A stretch of DNA of 8,797 nt from contig CAAEKP010000032.1 in the NCBI GenBank assembly GCA_900756555.1, positions 1 through 8,797 on the forward strand, written 5' to 3'. The position numbers and the translations under genes are program-made. This document shows, piece after piece, positions 1 to 6,932 of this stretch; the stretch's first letter is position 1; each line of letters begins with the position of its first letter. A model generated the notes under the pieces. That model made no database searches and was not told the DNA's origin. It worked only from the letters and a program-made list of their open reading frames with translations. This DNA comes from Peptococcaceae bacterium (lineage in GTDB: Bacteria > Bacillota > Peptococcia > Peptococcales > Peptococcaceae).

Positions 1-803
<803 letters not shown>

Positions 804-914
804 TTGTTAACGAGTTTGTTTCAGCTCATTCACTACTTACTAACTTTGCTTGCGTTCTTCTTAGCCGATGCATTTCTGCTCGACTGTCCGAAAAACTAGA
901 ATTGTTTTGGTCCG

Positions 915-936
915 CACTATCAGTTTGATGATAGTG
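915..936 (-). other. Stem-loop in the 16S leader
   Basis: A perfect 8-bp inverted repeat (CACTATCA / TGATAGTG) encloses a 6-nt loop in the transcribed leader about 110 nt upstream of mature 16S. No U-run follows on the minus strand, so it is not a terminator. It may be a leader structure used in pre-rRNA folding or processing. The long processing stem normally pairs with sequence 3' of 16S, which is outside the window. Confidence 0.45.
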
Positions 937-977
937 TTTTCTGTATCATCTGGTTTTGTTCGCTTTCTTCTGTTTAA

Positions 978-1007
978 TTTTCAAAGAACTCCACTGTCTC
1001 GCGACAG
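978..1007 (-). promoter_or_regulatory. rRNA leader boxB-like hairpin and boxA antitermination element
   Basis: Read on the minus strand, a short hairpin CTGTC-GCGA-GACAG (994-1007, GNRA-type loop) is followed by GTTCTTTGAAAA (978-989). The latter matches the boxA consensus of Bacillota rRNA leaders. The order hairpin then boxA is that of rrn nut-like sites, where NusB/NusE bind boxA and make RNA polymerase resistant to Rho. It lies just downstream of the expected start of promoter P2, so both promoters would transcribe it. The boxA call is fairly secure from position and sequence; calling the hairpin boxB is inference. Confidence 0.65.
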
Positions 1008-1014
1008 CTTTTAT

Positions 1015-1043
1015 ATATTACCACGCCGTCACTCGCTTGTCAA
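1015..1043 (-). promoter_or_regulatory. rRNA promoter P2 (proximal)
   Basis: On the minus strand there is a consensus -35 TTGACA (1038-1043), a 17-bp spacer, and -10 TAATAT (1015-1020). Transcription should start near 1008, about 205 nt upstream of mature 16S. An A/T-rich block directly upstream of the -35 resembles an UP element. Confidence 0.85.
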
Positions 1044-1063
1044 CACCTTTTTTCAATCTTTTT
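1038..1063 (-). repeat. Direct repeat copy at P2: -35 plus A/T-rich upstream block
   Basis: These 26 bp match 1133-1158 at all but two positions. The repeat covers the -35 hexamer and the A-tracts behind it, so the UP-element/-35 module is duplicated between the two rRNA promoters. Confidence 0.8.
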
Positions 1064-1108
1064 CAGATTTAGTTCTTTCAGTGTTGTCATCTCGCTGACG
1101 ACTTTGTT

Positions 1109-1138
1109 ATGATACCACCACCTCTGTCTTTCTGTCAA
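1109..1138 (-). promoter_or_regulatory. rRNA promoter P1 (distal)
   Basis: On the minus strand there is a consensus -35 TTGACA (1133-1138), an 18-bp spacer, and an extended -10 TGGTATCAT with hexamer TATCAT (1109-1114). It lies 94-95 bp upstream of P2 and has a similar A-tract region behind its -35. Tandem promoters are the usual arrangement for rRNA operons. Confidence 0.78.
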
Positions 1139-1158
1139 CACTTTTTTTAAATCTTTTT
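1133..1158 (-). repeat. Direct repeat copy at P1: -35 plus A/T-rich upstream block
   Basis: Second copy of the 26-bp promoter module also seen at 1038-1063, offset by 95 bp, with two mismatches. The remaining stretch 1159-1285 is A/T-rich and I see no gene in it. Confidence 0.8.
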
Positions 1159-1285
1159 TACCTTTTTTTGATTTTTGGTTTGTTTTAGCCAAATCCCCTC
1201 CTATTATGCTACTTTTTACGGGATTTCATCCTAAACCAGAGCGTTTTAGTTTTTTTCTTATCAAAGAAGAAACATTGTTGGATAC

Positions 1286-1331
1286 AAAAAAGCAGAAAAA
1301 GCTACGGAGTTTCTCCATAGCCTTCTCTGCT
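1286..1331 (-). terminator. Rho-independent terminator of the thioredoxin-reductase-like gene
   Basis: Arms 1313-1331 and 1291-1309 form a 19-bp stem on the minus strand, including three G-U wobbles, around a 3-nt loop. It is followed by six Us (1286-1291). Read on the plus strand the wobbles become A-C mismatches and the U-run is absent, so the terminator works on the minus strand. It separates the flavoprotein gene from the rRNA promoters about 150 bp downstream. Confidence 0.9.
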
Positions 1332-1385
1332 TGTGTTTGAGTGTTGAATTGCACTTTATTTGGAATGTTTATGCACCAACAAATA

Positions 1386-2600
1386 TTACAGCTGACCTCT
1401 AACGTCCTGATCCAGAGCAATTTCACGAACCAGTGCGCCTTTGTTCAGTTCGATTACGCAGGCTGTTTTGTCTGCACCTATCGTTACATTATATTTTTTA
1501 GCTAAGCCTTTTTTACGGGTGATATCAACTTCGATAAATTTATATTTATCGCCCGCTTCTCTGTTAGCCGCATCAACTTTACCCACTTTTTCCAGGCTAT
1601 CGCCAAATTCCGGGCTCCAGAAAGCTAACAATACTGGTTTTTCAGATTCTACTACGTTAGCTTTGAAGTCTGCCTGTTCTTCGATATAACGTTCAGCAGC
1701 GGTAGCAGCAATAGCGCCGTCACCAATTGCAGTGGAAACCTGACGCAGATATTTTGCACGCACGTCACCAACAGCGAATACGCCTAGTACATCAGTTTCC
1801 ATCATTTCATTTGTATGAACCCAGCCACGACCGTCTAATTCCATCTGGCCATTTACACATTTAGTTCCTGGTACCATACCTACAAAGAAGAATACATAAC
1901 CGCATGGGAAATCAGTGATTTCACCAGTTTTGGTATTTTTAATTTTAACACCTGTTACTTCGTCTTCACCTTCGATGGAATCCAGTACAGAGTTCCAGAT
2001 GAAGTTCATTTTTGGATGATTGAAAGCTCTTTCAGCAGCCTGTTTGTTGCAGTCTAACTGGCCTTCGTCATGTAATACAATTACAGTAACGCTTTTTGCG
2101 AATTTTGCAATGAACATACCTTCTTCAATTGCCTGGTCACCGCTACCTACTACTACAACATCCTGACCTTCGGTAAACTCAGCATCACAGGTTGCACAGT
2201 AAGCAACACCCATACCAGCCAGTTCACGTTCCCCTGGGATACCCAGAACTCTTGCTTCTGTACCAGTAGCCAGAATTACTGCTTTTGCCTGATATTCATG
2301 TTTTTTTGTTTTGATGATTTTGATATCGCCAGTAAAGTCAACGGATTTTACTTCTTCTTTTTTAACTTCTACACCAAAGGACTGTGCATGTTCAGCCATA
2401 GCACCTGTCAGATCTGGACCTGTTGTTTCTTTATAACCAGGATAGTTTACAATTTCTCTTGTTGTAAATGCACGACCACCCAGAGAACCTTTTTCCAGAA
2501 TCAATGTTTTTAATTTTGCACGACCACCATAAACACCAGCGCTTAAACCGGCAGGGCCACCACCAATAATAATCAGGTCATATAATGTTTCTTCAGACAT
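1386..2600 (-). CDS. Thioredoxin-reductase-like flavoprotein with C-terminal thioredoxin-like domain
   Basis: Cytosolic FAD-dependent disulfide reductase, 404 aa. Residues 1-310 form the thioredoxin reductase core: FAD motif GGGPAG (13-18), ATGTEA (111-116), redox-active CATC (135-138), dinucleotide-fold motif GSGDQAIEEG (152-161), and C-terminal FAD motif GDVRAK (278-283). Canonical NADPH-dependent enzymes carry HRRxxxR after the second fold; here that place reads LHDEGQLDCNK (176-186), so normal NADPH binding is doubtful. Some clostridial homologues lacking the NADPH motifs use ferredoxin. Residues about 312-404 look like a thioredoxin fold (PVLLAFWSPEF at 322-332), but the active-site CGPC is replaced by residues without Cys, so it cannot be a dithiol carrier. 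The start at 2600 is chosen because AGGAGG (2610-2615) lies 9 nt upstream; an in-frame ATG at 2627 has no such site. The gene has its own promoter and terminator. Electron donor and partner are unproven. Confidence 0.9.
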   Translation of the reverse strand: MSEETLYDLIIIGGGPAGLSAGVYGGRAKLKTLILEKGSLGGRAFTTREIVNYPGYKETTGPDLTGAMAEHAQSFGVEVKKEEVKSVDFTGDIKIIKTKKHEYQAKAVILATGTEARVLGIPGERELAGMGVAYCATCDAEFTEGQDVVVVGSGDQAIEEGMFIAKFAKSVTVIVLHDEGQLDCNKQAAERAFNHPKMNFIWNSVLDSIEGEDEVTGVKIKNTKTGEITDFPCGYVFFFVGMVPGTKCVNGQMELDGRGWVHTNEMMETDVLGVFAVGDVRAKYLRQVSTAIGDGAIAATAAERYIEEQADFKANVVESEKPVLLAFWSPEFGDSLEKVGKVDAANREAGDKYKFIEVDITRKKGLAKKYNVTIGADKTACVIELNKGALVREIALDQDVRGQL

Positions 2601-2609
2601 GGAATAGAA

Positions 2610-2615
2610 CCTCCT
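2610..2615 (-). promoter_or_regulatory. Ribosome binding site fixing the start at 2600
   Basis: A perfect AGGAGG on the minus strand lies 9 nt before the ATG at 2600. It excludes the longer in-frame start at 2627, which would place this site inside the coding region. Confidence 0.9.
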
Positions 2616-2654
2616 ATAAATACTCATTCAGTTAATTTGATTGTAAGTGATTTT

Positions 2655-2683
2655 AGATTTAATTATCTGTCTAATTCAAATCT
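2655..2683 (-). other. Inverted repeat at the 5' end of the flavoprotein mRNA
   Basis: AGATTTAATTA (2655-2665) and TAATT-c-AAATCT (2672-2683) form an 11-bp stem with one bulged base and a 6-nt loop. It begins a few bases after the expected transcription start. It could be a 5' stabilising stem-loop or an operator for a regulator. No terminator U-run or known riboswitch core is recognisable. Confidence 0.45.
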
Positions 2684-2693
2684 ATCTGTATAC

Positions 2694-2722
2694 ATTATAT
2701 ATCAGATTGCTGTATTTTTCAC
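2694..2722 (-). promoter_or_regulatory. Sigma-70 promoter of the thioredoxin-reductase-like gene
   Basis: On the minus strand: perfect -10 TATAAT (2694-2699), 17-bp spacer, and a weak -35 GTGAAA (2717-2722, 4/6). The predicted leader is about 87 nt. Its position in the hydF-flavoprotein gap shows the gene can be transcribed independently of hydF. Confidence 0.6.
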
Positions 2723-2773
2723 ATAGGTTCCTGCAATATGGCTATACAAGTTATTTATATCAGCGTCCTATGC

Positions 2774-3985
2774 TCAGCTGTTCAGTTCAGCCAATAGCTG
2801 TGGAAAAATCTCAATACTGCGCTGCAAAATCCCCTGCATATAAGCAATGGCAATGCCATAATTGGTAAATGGAACATTCTGATCTGCTGCACACTTCTGC
2901 CGATATTTCATTTCCCGCTCATTGAGCATACAGCCACCGCAATGAATTACCATGCGATAAGGTGACAAATCATCGGGAAACTCTGTGCCGGAAGTAAACA
3001 CCAGATTCAACTCTTTTCCGGTATGCTTTTTCAGCCAGCGCGGCAGTTTTACCGTACCGATATCCTCACACTGACGATGATGGGTACAGCCTTCCGAGAT
3101 TAGCACCGTATCGCCATCCTGCAATTTATCAAGCGCTGCCGCACCCAAAACAGCACCTCGCAACTGTCCTTTATAACGAGCCATCAAAATGGAAAAAGAG
3201 GTCAGTGGAATATCAGATGGTGTGTCAGCCGCCGCTTTGGCAAACACCTGACTGTCAGTAATCACCATACACGGCTTTTTCCCTAACTGCTCCAACGTCT
3301 GCCGCAGGGCTGTATCCTGTGTTACAATGGACACTGCGCCTGCATCCAGAATATCACGGATTGTCTGCTGCTGCGGCAAAATCAACCGTCCCTTTGGAGC
3401 GGCCTTATCAATTGGTGTTACCAGCACCACAAAATCGTTGGGCTGAATTAAATCTCCCACAATACGCTGCTTACCTTCTTCACGGACAGCCAGCCTGCCC
3501 AGTGCTTCTTTCAATGCTTCAATTCCACTATGCTCCAAAGCACTTACCACACAAGCATTACCCTCCGCCTCTGGTCTTTCATCGGCTGGTAATAAATCCG
3601 CTTTATTATACACTACCAGATAAGGAATCTCTTTATCTGCAAACAGCTGTAACAATTCCAGTTCTGCCTCTGTTTTTCCCACAGTGCTGTCCACCACCAG
3701 CACCGCCACGTCTGTTTTATTGAGCACCTGCTTTGTTTTGCGCACGCGCAGTTCACCCAAAGCGCCTTCATCATCAATCCCCGGCGTATCAATAATCACT
3801 ACCGGACCAATCGGCAGCAGTTCCATTGCCTTGGATACCGGATCAGTTGTTGTACCGCGCACATCAGACACCACAGCTAAATCCTGCCCTGTCACTGCAT
3901 TCACCACGCTGGATTTTCCCGCATTACGCCGGCCAAAAAAACCAATATGCACTCTCTCAGCAGAAGGTGTTGCATTTAAACTCAT
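2774..3985 (-). CDS. hydF: [FeFe]-hydrogenase maturation GTPase HydF
   Basis: HydF is the GTPase and Fe-S scaffold on which HydE and HydG products build the 2Fe subcluster of [FeFe]-hydrogenase before transfer to the hydrogenase. The 403-aa length is normal for the family. The N-terminal Era-like GTPase domain shows the P-loop GRRNAGKSS (18-26), RGTTTDP (43-49, switch I), DTPG (66-69), NKAD (127-130) and an SAL G5 element (148-150). The C-terminal domain has the family's cluster-binding signature: CTH at 300-302 and HCGGC at 348-352. The start at 3985 has GGAGG (3993-3997) 7 nt upstream; longer in-frame starts (4000, 4066) overlap that site or lie at the -35 of the promoter, so they are rejected. 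hydE, hydG and the hydrogenase are not in the window. No convincing terminator follows before the next gene. Confidence 0.97.
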   Translation of the reverse strand: MSLNATPSAERVHIGFFGRRNAGKSSVVNAVTGQDLAVVSDVRGTTTDPVSKAMELLPIGPVVIIDTPGIDDEGALGELRVRKTKQVLNKTDVAVLVVDSTVGKTEAELELLQLFADKEIPYLVVYNKADLLPADERPEAEGNACVVSALEHSGIEALKEALGRLAVREEGKQRIVGDLIQPNDFVVLVTPIDKAAPKGRLILPQQQTIRDILDAGAVSIVTQDTALRQTLEQLGKKPCMVITDSQVFAKAAADTPSDIPLTSFSILMARYKGQLRGAVLGAAALDKLQDGDTVLISEGCTHHRQCEDIGTVKLPRWLKKHTGKELNLVFTSGTEFPDDLSPYRMVIHCGGCMLNEREMKYRQKCAADQNVPFTNYGIAIAYMQGILQRSIEIFPQLLAELNS

Positions 3986-4037
3986 AACGATTCCTCCCAT
4001 CACAGCTTTATGTTCTACTGCATATTTTCCTGTAAAA

Positions 4038-4066
4038 AATATACCACACTTGCGATTGCAATACAA
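4038..4066 (-). promoter_or_regulatory. Promoter of hydF
   Basis: On the minus strand: extended -10 TGGTATATT with hexamer TATATT (4038-4043), 17-bp spacer, and -35 TTGTAT (4061-4066, only 3/6). The TGn extension compensates for the weak -35. The start point would be near 4031, giving a leader of about 45 nt. Confidence 0.6.
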
Positions 4067-4111
4067 TTAACCGATTCTGATAAATACTATCGGCGCCGTT
4101 AGCGGCAATAC

Positions 4112-4765
4112 TCACTGTGCTGCCTGCAAATACCGTTTTACTTCCAGCAAGTCAGCAAACACCAGCGCACTCAGCTGCCGCATCTCTGCCGTTGCTGGCA
4201 GTAAGTCCGGCACCATAACAGGCTGCATACCAGCCCGACTGGCAGCGCGAATCCCGTTGTAGGAATCTTCTATCGCATAGGCTTCTGCTGGCGCTACACC
4301 CATCTTCTCACAGGCCATCAGATAAATATCCGGCTCCGGCTTGCAGCGCTGCAAATTTTCACCACTGACGATTACCTGAAAATAATCAATCAGCTCTGCC
4401 TGCCGCAAGCCATTCAAAATATATTGCAGCGTGCTGGACGAGGCCAGCCCAATCCCATATCGCTGCTCCTTAAGATAAGTCAGCAGCTCCCGCACACCTT
4501 TCTTTACAGGAAGCCCGTGTTCACTGGTATACTGGCGGAAAAACGCTCTGCTGTAATTCCGAAATTCCTCATAAGAAAACTGCGAACCAAACTGCCGCTG
4601 CAATACCTGCTCACTGTGCAGGTGATTAGTGCCTACACACTGCAAAAACAATTCATCCACATCGCCCAGATGCATATTTTGCGCAGCATACTGCCATCCC
4701 TGACGCACCACCTGTTCTGAATCAACAATCACACCGTCAAAATCAAAAATCACTGTTTTTATCAT
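4112..4765 (-). CDS. HAD-superfamily hydrolase, beta-phosphoglucomutase/phosphatase-like
   Basis: A 217-aa haloacid-dehalogenase enzyme, probably a cytosolic sugar-phosphate phosphatase or phosphomutase. All four HAD motifs are visible: motif I DFDGVIVDSE (8-17, nucleophile D8, acid/base D10), motif II Ser in LASSST (107-112), motif III Lys in CKPEPD (141-146, K142), and motif IV EDSYNGI (166-172). A helical type-1 cap lies between motifs I and II (about 15-85). These features are shared by beta-phosphoglucomutase, YqaB-like and other phosphatases, so the substrate cannot be named. The start at 4765 gives the family-typical N-terminus; it has only a weak GTGGGA upstream. ATGs at 4801 and 4828 are upstream of, or inside, the predicted promoter. 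The gene is divergent from the MATE gene, and hydF lies downstream on the same strand with its own promoter. Confidence 0.92.
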   Translation of the reverse strand: MIKTVIFDFDGVIVDSEQVVRQGWQYAAQNMHLGDVDELFLQCVGTNHLHSEQVLQRQFGSQFSYEEFRNYSRAFFRQYTSEHGLPVKKGVRELLTYLKEQRYGIGLASSSTLQYILNGLRQAELIDYFQVIVSGENLQRCKPEPDIYLMACEKMGVAPAEAYAIEDSYNGIRAASRAGMQPVMVPDLLPATAEMRQLSALVFADLLEVKRYLQAAQ

Positions 4766-4799
4766 GCTGTTTTCCCACTTTCTAATGGTTTTCTTCTTC

Positions 4800-4828
4800 A
4801 TTATAAAATTGCAGCGTAAAAAGTACAA
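4800..4828 (-). promoter_or_regulatory. Promoter of the HAD hydrolase gene
   Basis: On the minus strand: perfect -10 TATAAT (4800-4805), 17-bp spacer, and -35 TTGTAC (4823-4828, 3/6). It predicts transcription from about 4793 and supports the short start at 4765. Confidence 0.6.
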
Positions 4829-4850
4829 GCTATGAAAATGTTACAAAAAA

Positions 4851-4882
4851 ATGATAGCATTCTAACTCAATTATATTATAAT
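4851..4882 (+). promoter_or_regulatory. Promoter region of the MATE transporter gene
   Basis: A perfect TATAAT lies at 4877-4882 in an A/T-rich stretch. The best -35 candidate is ATGATA (4851-4856, 4/6), which is spaced 16 bp from an overlapping TATATT (4873-4878) but 20 bp from TATAAT, so the exact pair is uncertain. It is back-to-back with the HAD promoter. Confidence 0.5.
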
Positions 4883-4920
4883 AAAGATTATCTGCAAAAA
4901 ACAGATGCTTATGCTTACCA

Positions 4921-4926
4921 AAGGAG
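4921..4926 (+). promoter_or_regulatory. Ribosome binding site suggesting a TTG start for the MATE gene
   Basis: AAGGAG is the only strong Shine-Dalgarno near the 5' end of the gene. It lies downstream of the ATGs at 4905 and 4911 and 11 nt before an in-frame TTG at 4938. Confidence 0.55.
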
Positions 4927-4937
4927 ATGTCTTTTTC

Positions 4938-6266
4938 TTGCGCGATTTAACCCAGGGCAATATTACTTCCATTTTACTGCGCTTTGCAATACCCATTGTT
5001 TTTTCCCGTGTGTTTCAATTGTTCTACAGTTTAGCCGATACCCGCATTGTGGGCAGTGCTTTAGGCGATAGCTCTCTGGCGGCTATGAGTGCCTCCAGCA
5101 CCTTTTATCAATTACTGCTCACCTTTATTACCGGCTTAACCAGTGGTTTCGCCATCGTCGTCGCCCGTTATTTTGGTGCTCATGATGAGCAGCCATTTCG
5201 CCGCGCCATTGCTGGAACCTTCCGTTGGGGCGCCGTCATCGGCATTAGTTTAACTGCCGTTAGTCTGCTGTCTTTGCCGCTGGTATTGCAGCTGCTCAAT
5301 ATTGATGCTGCACTGCTGCCGGAAAGCCGCAGCTATATTCAACTGGTGCTGTGCGGTTTAATTTTATCCGCCCTGTATAACCTCTGTGCCTGTGTGCTCT
5401 ATGCGGTGGGAGATTCATTTACACCGCTGATTTTTTTAATCATCAGCACCGTAGGCAACGTAGCGCTGGACATTCTGTTTGTTATGGTGCTGCCTTTTGG
5501 CGTAGCCGGAGCTGCCATCGGCACCATTCTGGCGCAGGGCTTCTCCGCCATTGCCTGCTTAATTTATATGCTGATGCGCTACCCTGTGCTGCGTTTACGC
5601 AAGGCCGATTTCACACCCGATGCCGCCATGACCAGTGACCTGCTGAAAACAGGATTCTCCTGCGGCTTGATGCAGTCCATGATCAGTTTAGGTTCTCTCA
5701 CCCTGCAAATCACCATCAATGGTCTGGGAGAAACATACATCGTAGCACAGACAGCTGCTCGCCGTATTTCTGAAATTTTGATGATGCCCTTCCTGGCGCT
5801 GGCCAGTGCCGTGGGCACGTTCACCAGTCAGAATCTGGGTTCCGGCAAATTGCAGCGCGTGCGTGTTGGCTACCAACAGTCCATTTTGCTGCTCTGGGGC
5901 TGGTGTGCCATCGTTCTGCTTATTGCTTACACACTGTCACCGTGGCTGGTACAGCTTATCACCGCCACACAGACCCAGGCCATCATTGATGCTGCCACCT
6001 GGTACCTGCGCATTGACACCCTGTTTTACTTTACACTGCCGTTGATTATCGTCAGTCGGCAAACACTGCAAAGTCTGGGTGATCAAATTACACCTGTCAT
6101 TTCCAGCGGCATTGAATGCCTGGGCAAAGTGGTGATTGCCTTTACTCTGGCACAGCAAATCGGCTATCTGGGCATTATCCTGGCTGAACCAATTGTATGG
6201 TTTATCATGGTCATTCCCCTGCTCATCAGCCTGAAAAAACGACTGCCTTCCGGCAAAACAGACTAA
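4938..6266 (+). CDS. MATE-family multidrug/Na+ antiporter
   Basis: Inner-membrane efflux transporter of the MATE (MatE/NorM/DinF) family, expected to export drugs or toxic metabolites by Na+ or H+ antiport. From the TTG at 4938 the protein is 442 aa, a normal length, and starts RDLTQGNI after the initiator, matching the usual family N-terminus (D-L-T-x-G-x-I). It then has about twelve hydrophobic segments in two pseudo-repeats. Family features include FAIPIVFSRVFQLFYSLADTRIVG in the first helices (broken here by no gaps) and a short charged loop near the middle (RLRKADFTPD). A start at ATG 4905 (453 aa) is possible but has no Shine-Dalgarno. It is the only plus-strand gene in the window, with its own promoter and a hairpin terminator, so it is probably monocistronic. 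The substrate cannot be predicted. Confidence 0.93.
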   Translation: MRDLTQGNITSILLRFAIPIVFSRVFQLFYSLADTRIVGSALGDSSLAAMSASSTFYQLLLTFITGLTSGFAIVVARYFGAHDEQPFRRAIAGTFRWGAVIGISLTAVSLLSLPLVLQLLNIDAALLPESRSYIQLVLCGLILSALYNLCACVLYAVGDSFTPLIFLIISTVGNVALDILFVMVLPFGVAGAAIGTILAQGFSAIACLIYMLMRYPVLRLRKADFTPDAAMTSDLLKTGFSCGLMQSMISLGSLTLQITINGLGETYIVAQTAARRISEILMMPFLALASAVGTFTSQNLGSGKLQRVRVGYQQSILLLWGWCAIVLLIAYTLSPWLVQLITATQTQAIIDAATWYLRIDTLFYFTLPLIIVSRQTLQSLGDQITPVISSGIECLGKVVIAFTLAQQIGYLGIILAEPIVWFIMVIPLLISLKKRLPSGKTD

Positions 6267-6303
6267 CACCAACACAAAAAATTAACAAAAAAACCTTCAA
6301 CAT

Positions 6304-6341
6304 AAAATAATCCCCGTTTTTGAAACGAGGATTATTTTTTT
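6304..6341 (+). terminator. Rho-independent terminator, shared by convergent genes
   Basis: Arms 6304-6319 and 6323-6338 pair (AATAATCC / GGATTATT, one C-A mismatch, CGTTT / AAACG) around a 3-nt loop. A run of seven Ts (6335-6341) follows on the plus strand, ending the MATE transcript. On the minus strand the stem is followed by TTTTATG, so it can also terminate the amidohydrolase remnant that ends at 6350. Confidence 0.9.
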
Positions 6342-6349
6342 ATGGAATA

Positions 6350-6776
6350 TTATTCAGCTTTATAAATCGTTACGCCATCTTTAATGGTTTCCATTACCTG
6401 AATATCCCGAACCTCCATCTTATCCACTTTCAGCGGATTACGATCCAGAATAACCAAATCGGCACGCTTGCCTGCCTTAATAGAGCCTTTGCTGTCCTCC
6501 TCAAAGTAAGCATAAGCAGCATTGATGGTGATGCCTTTCAGGGCATCGTATACACTCACGCGCTGTTCCGGCATGGCACATCATAGCCAAACTAACACCG
6601 GAGGTGCCGCCATCCACTTCTGGAGTATCTTCATTTATATTAGCCATTTTCAAAATCATAGAACCCACTACACCCATATGACCAGATGTATGCAGAATTG
6701 CAATCGGACGTACCGCAGAAGCTGCGTTCAACACCTTTTTATCAGGATGGGTGCCTTCTTTTCTACCCTCAGATTC
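6350..6776 (-). pseudogene. YtcJ-type amidohydrolase remnant (Amidohydro_3), N-terminus and centre deleted, frameshifted
   Basis: Two separated pieces of a metal-dependent amidohydrolase family normally about 500-550 aa long. Piece A (about 6776-6606) reads RPIAILHTSGHMGVVGS and TPEVDGG, the conserved H-x-SGH-x-GV-x-S region in the first half of such proteins. Piece B (about 6574-6350, another frame) reads PEQRVSVYDALKGITINAAY, GSIKAGKRADLVILDRNPL and a normal C-terminus ending TIYKAE. The catalytic middle, roughly 250-300 residues, is missing, and so is everything before piece A. Residues TSGVSL following GG in the frame of piece A resemble sequence that normally precedes PEQR, so the central deletion may have been in frame, with a separate approximately 10-nt insertion near 6575-6590 shifting the frame. 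The remnant keeps a promoter upstream and a terminator downstream. It cannot encode an active enzyme. Confidence 0.85.
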
Positions 6777-6787
6777 CTTTTTCTGGT

Positions 6788-6816
6788 AGTATAGCACAGG
6801 TGGAAAGAATTGTAAA
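6788..6816 (-). promoter_or_regulatory. Promoter upstream of the amidohydrolase remnant
   Basis: On the minus strand: -35 TTTACA (6811-6816, 5/6), 17-bp spacer, and -10 TATACT (6788-6793, 5/6) with a TGn extension. It lies about 12 bp before the first recognisable amidohydrolase codons. It is probably the original gene's promoter, brought next to mid-gene sequence by deletion. Confidence 0.7.
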
Positions 6817-6888
6817 CGCATTTCCTGCAATTCCACATATTGTTTTTTGAGATTTGCAGCTATCGCCTGTTGTAGTTTGTTACAGATA

Positions 6889-6930
6889 ATCGAGTAGGAG
6901 GCTATCCATTAGTTGAATAGCCGACCTCTC
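6889..6930 (-). ncRNA. Group II intron domain VI and 3' splice site
   Basis: On the minus strand GAG-AGG pairs with CCT-CTC, and CGGCTATTC pairs with GGATAGCC around loop AACTAAT. A single unpaired A (6895) sits between CCT and CTC, the expected lariat branch point seven bases from the end. The intron ends in AT, fitting the AY rule. Confidence 0.8.
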
Positions 6931-6932
6931 AC

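Noticed and set aside
868..1098. 76-aa plus-strand ORF
   Set aside because: It overlaps the rRNA leader and promoter P2 and reads T-rich leader sequence.
1226..1426. 66-aa minus-strand ORF
   Set aside because: It spans the terminator hairpin and the end of the flavoprotein gene, with no motif.
2724..2773. CATAGG/CCTATG inverted repeat after hydF as a terminator
   Set aside because: Arms are about 35 bp apart and no T-run follows.
4095..4106. GCCG-loop-CGGC hairpin after the HAD gene as a terminator
   Set aside because: Only a 4-bp stem and no U-run follows on the minus strand.
6501..6836. 111-aa ORF as a real protein
   Set aside because: Its first 20 codons cover the predicted promoter, the middle is amidohydrolase piece A, and the tail is piece B in the wrong frame.
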